From Plantago ovata (Eukaryota; Streptophyta; Magnoliopsida; Lamiales; Plantaginaceae), in NCBI GenBank assembly GCA_028274465.1, contig CM051456.1, positions 87,220,753 through 87,284,752 of the forward strand: DNA of 64,000 nt. Direction: 5' to 3'. A program made the position numbers and the translations under genes. Under the pieces are notes generated by a model that had not been told where the DNA came from, searched no databases, and saw only the letters and a program-made list of their open reading frames with translations. Shown piece after piece: positions 44,951 through 55,869 of the stretch. Every line of letters starts with the position of its first letter. Position 1 is the stretch's first letter.

Positions 44951-46331
44951 TGATGAACGTATTTTTGACGCGTTCATCTTGTCTTTTTTACCTTCTTTTG
45001 CTATCTTTTGGCCTTGTTTTTTGCTTAGTTTTGTAGAATAGTGTCACGTTTTGTGTTTGCATTTTCAGGCACTTAGGTACGAAATGACGTTTTTGGAGCT
45101 AAAAACGAGCCTTTTTGATGGAAAAGATGGCCCCGTTGAAGTTCCCCAATCTCCGTGGCTTGTTCGTGAGTGTTTGAGCATCAATAAGCATCGAGAAGGA
45201 TGAGTCCAAGGCACCCGAGGGCCGTACGAGGGCAAAAAGATTGAGTTTGAAGACAAAAATCTGCCCAGGAGCCAAGCTAAGCGCCTGGAATAGTGAAGCG
45301 CTCCGCTTCATTTTCCAGGAGCTTTGGCACAGCAGCCAAGCGAAGCGCTTGGAGGGCCAAAGCGCTTCGCTTGCCAAGCGCTCCGCTTGGCAGCGGTTAC
45401 GTTTTCGGATTTTCCTTCTTAGATCTGATCTTCTGTTACTTTTTATATACTTTTTGAACTGTAGCTTCGTTTTGGAGAGCTCCTAAGCCCCAAAACTCAG
45501 AGAAAACTCAGATACATTGTATTTTTAGATTGGATTAAAGGTTTTGGCAGAGGATTGCATCCGTTGTTTCATCTACGGAGAGGTTTTCATCAATACCCAC
45601 CGATTAGTGACAGCTTGGTGGTAACATTGTATCATTATCTCTTGTCTAGTAGTTTGATTTCATGTATTCTATTTACAATTCATATGATTTGATGTCTATG
45701 TTGATGAATATGATTAGCTAAATCCTTTGTGTTGGTGGTAGAATGTAGAATATGCATGCTATGGGTTATGTTTATGCTTACATGAGATTGTGAGTCAATC
45801 TTACTGCAAATTCCTTCATATGATTCTTAGTTGCTTATAAAATATATTCGAATTGAGTATAGTGTCAAACTCTTGGTCGATGAAAGCTATAGGATTGTAT
45901 GTTAGAGATTTGCAGCATGCTAGATAAATGGTGTTAGTGACAAGCACCTCTAAAGTATTGATAGTGATCTTTTATGATGTGTGTCTTGAAAGTTACCTAG
46001 ACGAGTTGCTTAGCAGACTTGATCGAAGGTTTTACGCACTGAACTTGTGAGCATATTCGTAACCCATGCATGTGTATTTGATTTCTACCACCAACCGTTT
46101 TCCAAACTTGATTACAACAATCTGATTTCTCGTTGCTTTGTTCTAAGAGAACACTTCTACAAACATTTGAACTAGTTGTCTGAAATTACTAGCAAAAACC
46201 TCAAACAAAGCCACGTTAGGTCCCGAGAGAACGACACTCGGGGACAACTTGCCATTGCACTCTAGTTTGTGTAGTGATAAGTGTTCTTTGGCTTTTTAAA
46301 CAAATTTAATTGGTGAAAAACGACATCATCA
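44951..46331 (+). repeat. 5' LTR of element C (1381 bp)
   Basis: It is nearly identical to 51999-53382 apart from scattered substitutions and small indels. A palindrome cluster lies at 45278-45395. ORFs predicted within recur in the other LTR and come from the shared sequence. Confidence 0.95.
45278..45395. repeat. Palindrome cluster in the 5' LTR of element C
   Basis: Copies of AAGCG-NNN-CGCTT with spacers CTC, AAG, CTT and CTC, plus degenerate ones, lie in 118 bp of GC-rich sequence within an AT-rich LTR. The same cluster is at about 52329-52446 in the 3' LTR. Confidence 0.85.
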
Positions 46332-46334
46332 ATT

Positions 46335-46352
46335 TGGCGCCGTTGCCGGGGA
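46335..46352 (+). promoter_or_regulatory. Primer-binding site of element C
   Basis: TGGCGCCGTTGCCGGGGA lies three bases after the LTR. This is the usual Athila primer-binding site. Confidence 0.92.
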
Positions 46353-46474
46353 CTTAACTCCTTTGGTTGGTGTTTTTGTTTTGGTTTTTTCAGCCAACAT
46401 CTCTTCTTTGTCTCATTTCTGTTTTTGGTTCTTTTTGCTTGAGATACTCACTATCTTGTATTTCAGGTGAGTGC

Positions 46475-48781
46475 ATGCCTAGAACCCGAACGGGTGGACC
46501 TATTATTGAACCTTTTGTAGACGAGATCGATCGTTTGTTTCAAAGGAGAAGGAGGAATTTGAATCTCGAGTTTGAAGAAGTAGCATTTAGAGCTTCCACT
46601 TCTGGTATTCGGGAAGAGTCTTCTTCTTATCTTTTGGAGCCAATTCTTGAATCTGTGTACTTGGAAGGTGAAATGGCGGAGCGGCCTATACGTACACTTA
46701 CTAAGCCTACGGTTGGGGCTAGAGGACCAGCAATTGTCCTCAATGATGCCACAAGGAACTTGGAGATCAAGAATCACATGTTCCAACAACTTCCCAAATT
46801 CTATGGGATGGCTAATGAGGACGTGATAGGGTACTTGAATGAGCTCGAGAATTTTGTTCTCCATCTTGGGCGACCAGGAGCTGGTGTTACGGATGATGAT
46901 CTCCGCATGAAGGTCTTTTCTATGGGGCTAGGTGATCGTGCAAAGGCTTGGCTTAATACATTGAAGGTCGGGTCTTTGACAACATGGGATCTATGTTTTG
47001 ATAAGTTCATGGAGCGTTACTACCCCGCTTCCAAGACGATGGCTATGAAGAGCCAAATTAGCTCCTTCGAGCAGAGGTATGATGAGCCTTTCCACGAGGC
47101 CTATGATCGTTTCATGGGGTTGCATCATCGATGCCCACATCACGGGTATGATAAAGGTCAGCTTCTCCAATTCTTTTACAATGGTTTACATCCCGAGATT
47201 CAATCTCAAGTGGATAGTATTTGTGGAGGTAGTATGGGGGAGTTGCTTCCTTCTCAAGCTCAAGTGAAGCTGGACATGATGTACCGGAATTCCCAAAACC
47301 GGAATGTGAGGGCTCGTGTGCTCCAAAAGGAGCAAAGAGGTGAGGCCAAGGTAGTGGTAGAACAAAATGCCTTCGATGGGTTCGCCCATGAAGTGAAGCA
47401 AGCTTTGAGGCAAATCGTTCCTTCTCCTTCTACGGAAGTTTGTGGTGTGTGCAAAAACTATGGGCACCCGGCCTATTTATGCCGTTCTGAATTTGCTAGA
47501 GAGCAATATATCACGAACGATGTCCGTCAAGAAGTGTATGCTGCTGAGGGAGAGCAAGTAGTTGGAGATGTGAACTACGGGCAAGGGTATGGCAATATGA
47601 GGCCACAAAACCGTGGACCCAGAGGTGGGTACCAGAATCAAGGCAACCGTGGTTATCTTCATAACCCGGATCAAAATGCCTATGGGCCTAATCAAGATAG
47701 AAGCCGTCTCAGCTATGGGAACAATTGTTATGAAGGAGCACCGCCTTCTAATCCTACACCTCCACCTCAGGTTGCTAGTTCGGGACCACAAGGTGGAGGG
47801 GTGCTTCCTTCACCTCTTGTCTCTTCTCTCAACGATCTTGTGTTGAAGACGAATAAGTTTATGGAGCATTACTATCGTAATGAAGCTACTAACAATCAGC
47901 GGTTTGAGAAGCTTGAGGCTAGTAGTAGCAACCTCCATAAGAAGTTGCAAGAGTTGATAGATCGGGGGGCTAGTAGAGAGCAAGGGAAGTTTCCCGGGAA
48001 CACGGAGAAGGCTATGGCCATAACCGTGGTGACTGATTTGCCCGTGGAGATCACGGTTGTGAGAGACAATGCACTAGTTGAGGTGCCAAGTTGCAAGATA
48101 ACTGAAACTTGCAAGGTGAGTGAGGAGGTCGAGACTCCTAAGGTGGTTATGGAAGAGGAAGTTGTCGCACAATCTGATGCGATAGTTGAAGAGGTGAAAG
48201 AAAACTCATCGTCTGAGGATGAGATGGTGGATATGGTGGAAGTGCCCATCCAAGAGAGCTTCGATGTTGAAATCGGCTTGGGGAAGAATGATGGAATAGT
48301 GGCAACTCTAGACACGGGAGCGGGTGTGAATGTTATACCCTTGAACGTGTATGAAGAGTCGGGTTTGTCTGGCTTGAGACCTATGAAATGCATGGTGCAA
48401 TTAGCGGATGGGTCCATGAAAAAGCCGTTGGGTGTGATTGAGAACTTGGCGGTGAGGGTTGCCGGTGTAGAGGTGAAGACTAATTTCATCGTTATGCCTA
48501 CATCTTCTGCTAAGCTCAAGGATGTGGTTCTCTTGGGTAGAGCCTTCATCAACAAAGTGCGTATGGTCATAGACATGTATCGCCGAACATGTCACTTTGA
48601 GGTAAATGGCAAGCAACACACGTTGCGAGCCATTGTTGATTCATGTGCTTATGTTGATACTAACGAACTTGTAGGATTTTTTGGTCCACTTTATGTTCGT
48701 CAAGATGTGCAGGGAATTGATGCTTTGAGAGGCAATTGGAGGGGGAAGTCTAGTACCCAAGGTGAAATCAATTCCGCATGA
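46475..48781 (+). CDS. Athila-type gag-aspartic protease polyprotein, open reading frame
   Basis: 768 codons from the ATG at 46475 (MPRTRTGGPIIEPFVDEIDR) to TGA at 48779-48781. The frame is open upstream to 46367, but the extra part is hydrophobic and lies in the leader, so the later start is preferred. Gag core: FPLPKF-like QQLPKFYGMANEDVIGYLNE, MGLGDRAKAWLNTL and FYNGLHPEIQSQVDSICGGS. A knuckle-like CGVCKNYGHPAYLC follows. The protease has ATLDTGAGVNVIPL with the catalytic aspartate and a second block KDVVLLGRAFINKV. The frame is intact, unlike other retrotransposon genes in the window, but no pol follows. Gag would make particles, and the protease would process them. Confidence 0.9.
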   Translation: MPRTRTGGPIIEPFVDEIDRLFQRRRRNLNLEFEEVAFRASTSGIREESSSYLLEPILESVYLEGEMAERPIRTLTKPTVGARGPAIVLNDATRNLEIKNHMFQQLPKFYGMANEDVIGYLNELENFVLHLGRPGAGVTDDDLRMKVFSMGLGDRAKAWLNTLKVGSLTTWDLCFDKFMERYYPASKTMAMKSQISSFEQRYDEPFHEAYDRFMGLHHRCPHHGYDKGQLLQFFYNGLHPEIQSQVDSICGGSMGELLPSQAQVKLDMMYRNSQNRNVRARVLQKEQRGEAKVVVEQNAFDGFAHEVKQALRQIVPSPSTEVCGVCKNYGHPAYLCRSEFAREQYITNDVRQEVYAAEGEQVVGDVNYGQGYGNMRPQNRGPRGGYQNQGNRGYLHNPDQNAYGPNQDRSRLSYGNNCYEGAPPSNPTPPPQVASSGPQGGGVLPSPLVSSLNDLVLKTNKFMEHYYRNEATNNQRFEKLEASSSNLHKKLQELIDRGASREQGKFPGNTEKAMAITVVTDLPVEITVVRDNALVEVPSCKITETCKVSEEVETPKVVMEEEVVAQSDAIVEEVKENSSSEDEMVDMVEVPIQESFDVEIGLGKNDGIVATLDTGAGVNVIPLNVYEESGLSGLRPMKCMVQLADGSMKKPLGVIENLAVRVAGVEVKTNFIVMPTSSAKLKDVVLLGRAFINKVRMVIDMYRRTCHFEVNGKQHTLRAIVDSCAYVDTNELVGFFGPLYVRQDVQGIDALRGNWRGKSSTQGEINSA

Positions 48782-48964
48782 GTTGTGAAGAGTCGAGCCA
48801 ACGACTTTTAAACGAAGGCGCTTCTCGGGAGGCAACCCAAGGTTGTAGGTACTTGCATATAGATTAGGAGCACGTTTAAAATTTTGTTTCGTTGATTAGA
48901 CAAGGTTTTTTGGGTGAAAATTTAGCAAAAGTCGAAAAAAATGGATTTGGGAGCTTCAGGTCCC

Positions 48965-49135
48965 AAGCGAACCGCTTGGCAAGCCCAAGCGGTCCGCTTG
49001 GATTTCCAGTAAGAATTTCATTCTTACTGGAAATCCAAGCGGAGCGCTTGGCAGGTCCCAAGCGGACCGCTTGCCAAGCGCTTCGCTTGGGACGGCCCAA
49101 GCGCTTCGCTTGGCTTTCCTTAAGAAAGCTAAGCG
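48965..49135. repeat. Palindrome cluster with 32-bp-arm hairpin
   Basis: Six AAGCG-NNN-CGCTT palindromes with spacers AAC, GTC, GAG, GAC, CTT and CTT. Arms 48985-49016 and 49020-49051 form a hairpin matching at 31 of 32 positions around a 3-nt loop (TTC). Confidence 0.9.
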
Positions 49136-50217
49136 GGGCACTTGTGTATCAAAGCTCCCCACTTCGTTTTTCTTCCTCCATTGCCGATTTAGCACCCCAA
49201 AAATCTCAATCTCTCTCAATTCTCCACCAATTCTTGCAATCTTGTGCATTTTACAAAGCCCATCACCCCCTCTATCATCGAAACCGATCAAATTTCACGT
49301 TTGAAGCATCCATAACAAGGAATCAAAGGTACCTCTCATGAACCCTAACTTTCTTGACTTTGGGATTTTATCTTAATTAGCTTCAATTGTGTTATGCATT
49401 GGTGAATTAGAGTTTGATGATGATTGTTGAGCATGTTTCTTACTAGATGTGATGTCTAAATTCGAATTTTGCTCCTCTTGATTTATGATGAATTCTATTG
49501 CTCGAATTTTTTGCTATATTATTGTTTGATGATTGTTAGCTTTTAATTTGAGTTATGTTATGATTATGGTGATGTTGTGATTGCGTGAGAATGTGTTGGA
49601 TTGGTTGGGTAATTCAATTGGAGAGTTTGTTTGCTTGGTTTAGATTCGTATGGATTTATCGTAACGAAGTGTTAAAGCTTCTCGATTTGTTCATATGAAC
49701 TTTAGCAAGCCCTCAAACTCACCATGAGATTACTTGAGTGAGTATTGGAGTCTAGGAGTCAAGTCTAAGTCTCATTGTCTCTTGAAGTTATCTAATAAGA
49801 TTATTCTAGGTACAATGGCATCAAGAAGAACCAAGAGATCAAGAGGAGATGATGAACCGCCATGATGCCCTAGCTCACCGAATTTCGGGGTATCCTTTCT
49901 ATGATCAGACCGGTGGTAGTGGGAGTGCCTTTCCTAACACCCCCTACGACCCCTTCTCCTAGAGACACCAACCAACAGAGGCCACATTTATCGGTAGTAT
50001 TTTTATATTATCGTTATTTTGGCTTGTTTACTATTGTTGGTTGAAACTCTTTTCATTTCGATTTGGTTGTATGATGTTGTGACTTATGACTCTTGTACTC
50101 TTTATTTGCTTTTGTAGTTTTGGCATGTGTGCCTTTTGTCGTGGTTCGTTAGTCTAGTGTTTGTCCTGGTGCCTTAGGTGATTAAGATAGGAAAAAACAT
50201 CGAAAATCTGGAAACAG

Positions 50218-50345
50218 AGCCAAGCGAAGCGCTTGGTAAGCCCAAGCGGTCCGCTTGGATTTCCAGTACATTCTTACTGGAATTTCAAGCGGAGCGCCTG
50301 GAGCTTCCCAAGCGCTCCGCTTGACAAGCGGTCCGCCTGGACCCT
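50218..50345. repeat. Second internal palindrome cluster of element C
   Basis: Five palindromes of the same consensus with spacers AAG, GTC, GAG, CTC and GTC (two with a decayed arm). A weaker hairpin around 50242-50301 repeats the architecture of 48985-49051. Confidence 0.85.
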
Positions 50346-51026
50346 GTACCCAGATTTTCCTCGTTTTTTCCATTCTTCTCACCTTTGCGCACCCGTTTTC
50401 ACTTGTTTCTTGAGTCCTTTCAGGTACTACTCATATATAGGATATTGGACACGAACCTTTATCTCAGGGAAGTGTACTTTCAATCCTATTTTTCTTTTTC
50501 ATTCAACTTTTCTTTGCTCGAGGACGAGCAAAAGTTTAGGTTTGGGGAGGGGGTATTGGATTTTCAGTACTATATGCTTGTGTGGTTCGTACATGCCGGA
50601 TTTTACTCAAGTTCATGTGATTTGTCGTGTTTTTTCAAATTTTTGCATGCATATCATCCATAGATTAGTTGTTGCACGTTGTTGTGTGTGGAGTTTATTG
50701 TCAAGTCTTTTGAACTTTTTATTGAGTAGACTAAGTGTTTATGACCATTGATCATATGTTGCATCACTTTGCAAGTAGTTTGAGGCTTGTCTCGCTTGGT
50801 TTGTCACATTCGCATGTGCACTAGTTAAGCTTAGTAGTCTCGACATCACCTTGAGTGGTGTTTCTTCTGCTGCGGTTCACGATGGCCATATTAAATGATG
50901 CATGTTAGAATCTATGGTTGTAACCCGTGTAATTATGTACGTAAGAGGCGACAAGTTCTTCACCTCGATTAGAGATTGCCAAATGCCTAGGAAGGAGGTA
51001 GTGTGAGGTGTCTGATTCCTTGTATT

Positions 51027-51246
51027 AAACCTATTCTATCGAATAGGTTTGGGGAGGGGGTTGCTTCGTTGATCTTGTCTTTCATTTTTGAGTCGTTGTA
51101 AAGTTTCCTTTTTCTTTTTCTTTTTGTTTTTGTGTCCCAACCTATTCTTTCGAATAGGTTTGGGGAGGTGTCTTTGTAAAGAGTCTTTCCTTTTTCTTTT
51201 TCATCTTTGTGCTCAAACCTATTCTTTCGAATAGGTTTGGGGAGGT
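51027..51246 (+). repeat. Three palindromes each followed by a polypurine-like tract
   Basis: AAACCTATTC-TATC-GAATAGGTTT (51027-51050), AACCTATTC-TTTC-GAATAGGTT (51139-51160) and CAAACCTATTC-TTTC-GAATAGGTTTG (51214-51239). Each runs directly into GGGGAGG. The loop is always four bases. Confidence 0.88.
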
Positions 51247-51980
51247 GTTTTTGACACTTAGTACTGCTGCTTGCCCCTATATAAAAAAAAAGAGAAAGAG
51301 AAAAAGAAAAGAAGAAAAAAAGAGAAAAGAAAAAGAGAAAATAAAAAAAAAAAAAAAGAAGAAAGAAAATAAAGAATAAGACCCAAAAGCAAAAGAAGGG
51401 TGGTTGCAAGCCAAAAGCAGTCTAGTAAAGTGTCAAGTGTCATGTAAATATTTGTTATTGAAGTTATCAAGTTGTAAATTCTATCTTTCGTTTCGTGTCG
51501 CCTTTGTCCAAGGCCTGTTCTTGACCACCCTCGTCTTGCTATTCAAGAAGTGGTTGAAAGAGGCTCATTCTTGAGAGTATGGGTAGAATAGGGGAGTGTT
51601 ATCTTTCTAAGGGAACCCTCCTTCGTTTGATGAGAGCCAGTATTGGTTCGCCCTCTCTTGAGGAAAAGTCTCGCTTGGTGAACAGTTGTAAGCCCTCGGT
51701 TTCATAGGCACGGGGCAATTGTAGTATGATAACATGCATCATTGTGTCGTCACTGACCAGGTCCTGGTAGAAGATGTTACGAGAGACTCCTTTGCTTAAC
51801 CAAGTGCACATGAGAATGTGTATATTCGCAATCGAGGCATTCTTCAACCTACATGCATGTCATGCTCATTTGGTTTTGTTCATAAGAATTTGGTAGATTC
51901 AATAGATTAGTTCACTTTACTTGGCATGAGACTCCTTTTGTGTTGCATTTAGGATAGTTTGTTGCTTGAGGACAAGCAAA

Positions 51981-51998
51981 GGTTTGGTTTGGGGAGTT
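51981..51998 (+). promoter_or_regulatory. Polypurine tract of element C
   Basis: GGTTTGGTTTGGGGAGTT directly precedes the 3' LTR. Similar TTTGGGGAG tracts occur further upstream at about 50538, 51048, 51160 and 51236. Confidence 0.8.
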
Positions 51999-53382
51999 TG
52001 ATGAACGTATTTTTGACGCGTTCATCTTGTCTTTTTTACCTTCTTTTCCTATCTTCTAGCCTTGTTTTTTGGTTAGTTTTGTAGAATAGTGTCACGTTTT
52101 GTGTTTTCTGCATTTTCAGGCACTTAGGTACGAAACGGCATTTTTGGAGCTAAAAACGAGCCTTTTTGATGGAAAAGATGGCCCCGTTGAAGTTCCCCAA
52201 TCTCCGTGGCTTGTTCGTGAGTGTTTGAGCATCAATAAGTATCGAGAAGGATGAGTCCAAGGCACACGAGGGCCGTACGAGGGCAAAACGATTGAGTTTG
52301 AAGACAAAAATCTGCCCAGGAGCCAAGCTAAGCGCCTGGAATAGTGAAGCGCTCCGCTTCATTTTCCAGGAGCTTTGGCACAGCAGCCAAGCGAAGCGCT
52401 TGGAGTGCCAAAGCGCTTCGCTTGCCAAGCGCTCCGCTTGGCAGCGGTTACGTTTTCGGATTTTCCTTCTTAGATCTGATCTTCTGTTACTTTTTATATA
52501 CTTTTTGAACTGTAGCTTCGTTTTGGAGAGCTCCTAAGCCCCAAAACTCAGAGAAAACTCAGATACATTGTATTTTTAGATTGGATTAAAGGTTTTGGCA
52601 GAGGATTGCATCCGTTGTTTCATCTACGGAGAGGTTTTCATCAATACCCACCGATTAGTGACAGCTTGGTGGTAACATTGTATCATTATCTCTTGTCTAG
52701 TAGTTTGATTTGATGTATTCTATTTACAATTCATATGATTTGATGTCTATGTTGATGAATATGAGTAGCTAAATCCTTTGTGTTGGTGGTAGAATGTAGA
52801 ATATGCATGCTATGGGTTATGTTTATGCTTACATGAGATTGTGAGTCAATCTTGCTGCAAATTCCTTCATATGATTCTTAGTTGCTTATAAAATATATTC
52901 GAATTAAGTATAGTGTCAAACTCTTGGTCAATGAAAGCTATAGGATTGTATGTTAGAGATTTGCAACATGCTAGAGAAATGGTGTTAGTGACAAGCACCT
53001 CTAAAGTATTGATAGTGATTTTTTATGATGTGTGTCTTGAAAGTTACCTAGACGAGTTGCTTAGCAGACTTGATCGAAGGTTTTACGCACTGAACTTGTG
53101 AGCATATTCGTAACCCATGCATGTGTATTTGATTTCTACCACCAACCATTTTCCAAACTTGATTACAACAATCTGATTTCTCGTTGCTTTGTTCTAAGAG
53201 AACACTTATACAAACATTTGAACTAGTTGTCTGAAATTACTAGCAAAAACCTCAAACAAAGCCACGTTAGGTCCCGAGAGAACGACACTCGGGGACAACT
53301 TGCCATTGCACTCTAGTTTGTGTAGTGATAAGTGTTCTTTGACTTTTTAAATAAATTTAATTGGTGAAAAACGACATCATCA
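51999..53382 (+). repeat. 3' LTR of element C (1384 bp)
   Basis: It starts TGATGAACG and ends CATCATCA. It is the partner of 44951-46331 and 3 bp longer through a small indel. The palindrome cluster lies at about 52329-52446. Confidence 0.95.
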
Positions 53383-53387
53383 CAGTC

Positions 53388-54535
53388 CTACCTCTGACTC
53401 TGACTCAGAAAGTGAAGATGAGATTGACCTTGACAAAATTCAAGGAGAAATCGAAAGATTTGAAAAAACTCTAAGCAAACAACAAGAGAAACTACAGAAT
53501 GCTGAAACTCTGACCAAGCAGACTACTGAAAAGTACGTATTGCTGAAGGAAGAGACAGAAAAGAAAGATGCTGAAATAGTGCATCTCAAGAAGTTGATTG
53601 CTGAAGCTACAGAGAAGAATTCTCAGATGGCAATAGAATTGGAAGAATATCAGTCCTCAATTCTAGAGTTACTTGATGAAATACAAGAAATGAAAAAGAT
53701 GAAAATCAATTTCAAATCTTATGCTGATGCAAGTAATACGCTGAATGAACTAAACTCTTATCTGAGAGATCCATCTCAGAAAGAAGGTTTAGGTGCAACG
53801 TATGAAGGTGATAACGTAATAATCTTGAGTAAAGATAAATCACCAATTACCTTTGTACGTGCAACTGATAGTGGTCAATCAGAACTCTATCAGATTGGTC
53901 AATCTAAGGTTGCTGAAAAATGCAATCAAGTACCTACGATCGTAAAGCCCGTTGTTGCTACTCAAAGTAGCAAGACTTTAAAAGGAAAATAGGTTGCTGA
54001 AAAGCAAACTGTTAAGAAAAAGGATGAAGTAAAGCATTCCGCCAAACAAGTTGCTGAAAAGCAATTTGTTAAGTCAAAAGGCAAGATTACTAAAAGTAAT
54101 CAGAAGACATTTGCTGACAAACCTAAATCAAGTAAGGTTGCTGAGACAAAAGCTCAGCATTCTCCAAAAAGTGGACTCGGTTTCAAAATCAAGCAAAGTC
54201 AACTTTTTCATGAGTATAAGCAAAGTCAGCAAAGATACTTCAAAGAGATGAACAAAACTAAGCCTAAGAGTTCTGTCAAGACTCAAAACGCTAGGGCTAG
54301 AAGAAACCTTGCTAGAAAAGAACTTACTGAAAAGTATGTTCAGCAAAAAGGTCAACCGAGCAAGACACCACATCAGAAAGTGGATTTGATCAGCACGAAT
54401 CAAAAGTCCTTTGGCTCAAAACCTCCTAGTTCCTCAGCAAGTAGAAAACAAGTCAAAGTTGGAAAACTTAAGACTTGGGTTTCCACTGGATGCATTCTTG
54501 AACATTTTAATGGACATCCAATATTGGATAATTAA
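53388..54535 (+). pseudogene. Element A gag, coiled-coil C-terminal part
   Basis: After the element C insertion, gag resumes with SDSDSESEDEIDLDKIQGEI and a long heptad-like coiled coil (KTLSKQQEKLQNAETL, then IVHLKKLIAEATEKNSQMA). An in-frame TAG at 53990-53992 interrupts it. The same frame then continues as a basic region with repeated VAEKQ blocks to a TAA at 54533-54535. Long coiled-coil tails in gag are known in SIRE-type elements. Confidence 0.8.
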
Positions 54536-54540
54536 CTTGT

Positions 54541-55869
54541 TTGCTCTTGATTGTGCAGAATTCAGCCACGGAGACAAACGATGCAATCTGGCACTTTGAC
54601 AGTGGTTGTGGAAAGCACATGACGGGCAACAAGAATAACCTTATAAACTATAGACGGTGGTCTAAAGGTCCAACAATAAGGTTTGCTGGTGGAGGCTCTA
54701 GTTCTACAAAAGGCTACGGTGACGTGAAGTTAGGATGCATTACCATTTCAAGAGTTCTTTATGTCAAAAATCTTAAGTTTAACCTTTTCAACATGAGTCA
54801 ATTTGCTGATAAAGGATACTTCATCAAAATCAAAAGTGATGAATGTAAACTTATAGACTTTGAGACAAAGAAGGTTATTTTGGTTGCTAGAAGATCAAGA
54901 GGATTGTACACCGTAGATTGGTCTTCAGCAATCGTTGAAAAATGCCTTGTCTCAGATCACGATTGCCTTGCTGAAAAGGCATGGTTATGGCATAAACGAA
55001 CAAGTCACCTAAACTTCAAGACGCTGAATAAGCTGTCTTAAAAGGCACTTGTAGTTGGATTACCTAAGGTTACTTTCAAGAAGGATAGTGTTTGCAATGC
55101 ATGTCAGCAAGGAAAGCAAACCAAATCTTCTTTTAAGAACAAGGCAGTACCGTCAACTACAAAACCTTTACAACTCTTGCAGATGGACTTGTTTGAATCT
55201 TCTTCAACAAGCTATGCTGGTAAGAAGTATGGTCTGGTGGTGGTAGATGACTATTCAAGATTCACTTGGGTAGTATTTATCAAACACAAATCTGAAACAA
55301 GGACTGAAATACCTAACTTGCTGAATAAGCTTGAAGTCATGAAAAATGACAAGGTAAAAGTCATAAGGACAGACCATGGTACTGAGTTTGTAAATCAGTA
55401 CATAACTGAGTATTGCACTTCAAAAGGCATACAACATCAGTTATCCTCAGTAAGGACACCACAACATAACGGTGTTGCTGAAAGGAAGAATCGCACCCTA
55501 AAAGAAGCCGCAAGAACAATGCTTGTTGACACTGAAATAAGTGAGGCTTACTGGGTTGAAGCGATTAATACCGCCTGTTACACTCAAAACAGATGTCGGA
55601 TTACTAAGGAATAAAACAAAACTCCTTATGAGTTGTTTGTTGGAAGACCTCCTAACATCACCCATCTAAGAGTATTTGGTTGTAAGTGTTTCGTTCTAAA
55701 CAATGGTAGAGAATACCTAAGAACATTTCAACCAAAGGCAGACGAAGCGATATTTCTTGGTTACTCCTTGCATAGTAAAGCTTATAGTGTTTACAACAAA
55801 AAGGCACAAAAGATCGAAGAATCAGGTGCATGTTGTATTCTACGAAAAATAACTAGGAGTGCCTGCTGA
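54541..55869 (+). pseudogene. Element A protease and integrase
   Basis: The protease has IWHFDSGCGKHMTGN (catalytic DSG) followed by GGGSSSTKGYGDVKLG. The pre-integrase zinc region has WLWHKRTSHLNFKTLNKLS, then CNACQQGKQTKSSF. The integrase core has MDLFESSSTSYAGKKYG, RTDHGTEFVNQY and RTPQHNGVAERKNRTLKEAA, giving D, D and E. In-frame TAA stops lie at 55039-55041 and 55612-55614, all in one frame, so damage is mainly nonsense mutation. A frameshift near 55840 leads into the linker before reverse transcriptase. Confidence 0.9.

Larger units (their letters stand above)
48782..51980 (+). other. Post-gag internal region of element C, mostly non-coding
   Basis: Starting soon after gag it holds GGGAGGCAACCCAAGG (about 48828), palindrome clusters (48965-49135 and 50218-50345), a short open stretch from ATG 49815 (MASRRTKRSRGDDEPP, then a stop) that may be a relic of the Athila env-like ORF, three PPT-linked palindromes (51027-51239), an A/G-rich tract (51285-51372) and repeated TTTGGGGAG. 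No reverse transcriptase or integrase motif was found in any frame. Confidence 0.7.
44951..53382 (+). mobile_element. Element C: Athila-type Ty3/gypsy retrotransposon without pol, 8.4 kb, TSD CAGTC
   Basis: LTRs at 44951-46331 and 51999-53382 have TGATGAACG...CATCA ends. CAGTC is duplicated at 44946-44950 and 53383-53387. The internal region (5.7 kb) has a primer-binding site, one gag-protease ORF and a polypurine tract. It has no reverse transcriptase, RNase H or integrase. The ORF is followed by GGGAGGCAACCCAAGG, a sequence normally found after integrase in Athila elements, so pol appears to have been removed. It would depend on proteins from a related element. It carries four clusters of AAGCG-NNN-CGCTT palindromes. 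Confidence 0.9.

Noticed and set aside
45065-45486. ORFs repeated at 45065-45486 and 52116-52537 as a duplicated gene
   Set aside because: They lie in the two LTRs of element C, so their duplication reflects LTR identity and not gene duplication.
50233-50751. Possible env-like protein in element C
   Set aside because: The frame crosses palindrome clusters and polypurine-like tracts and shows no signal peptide or coiled-coil pattern. It looks like chance.
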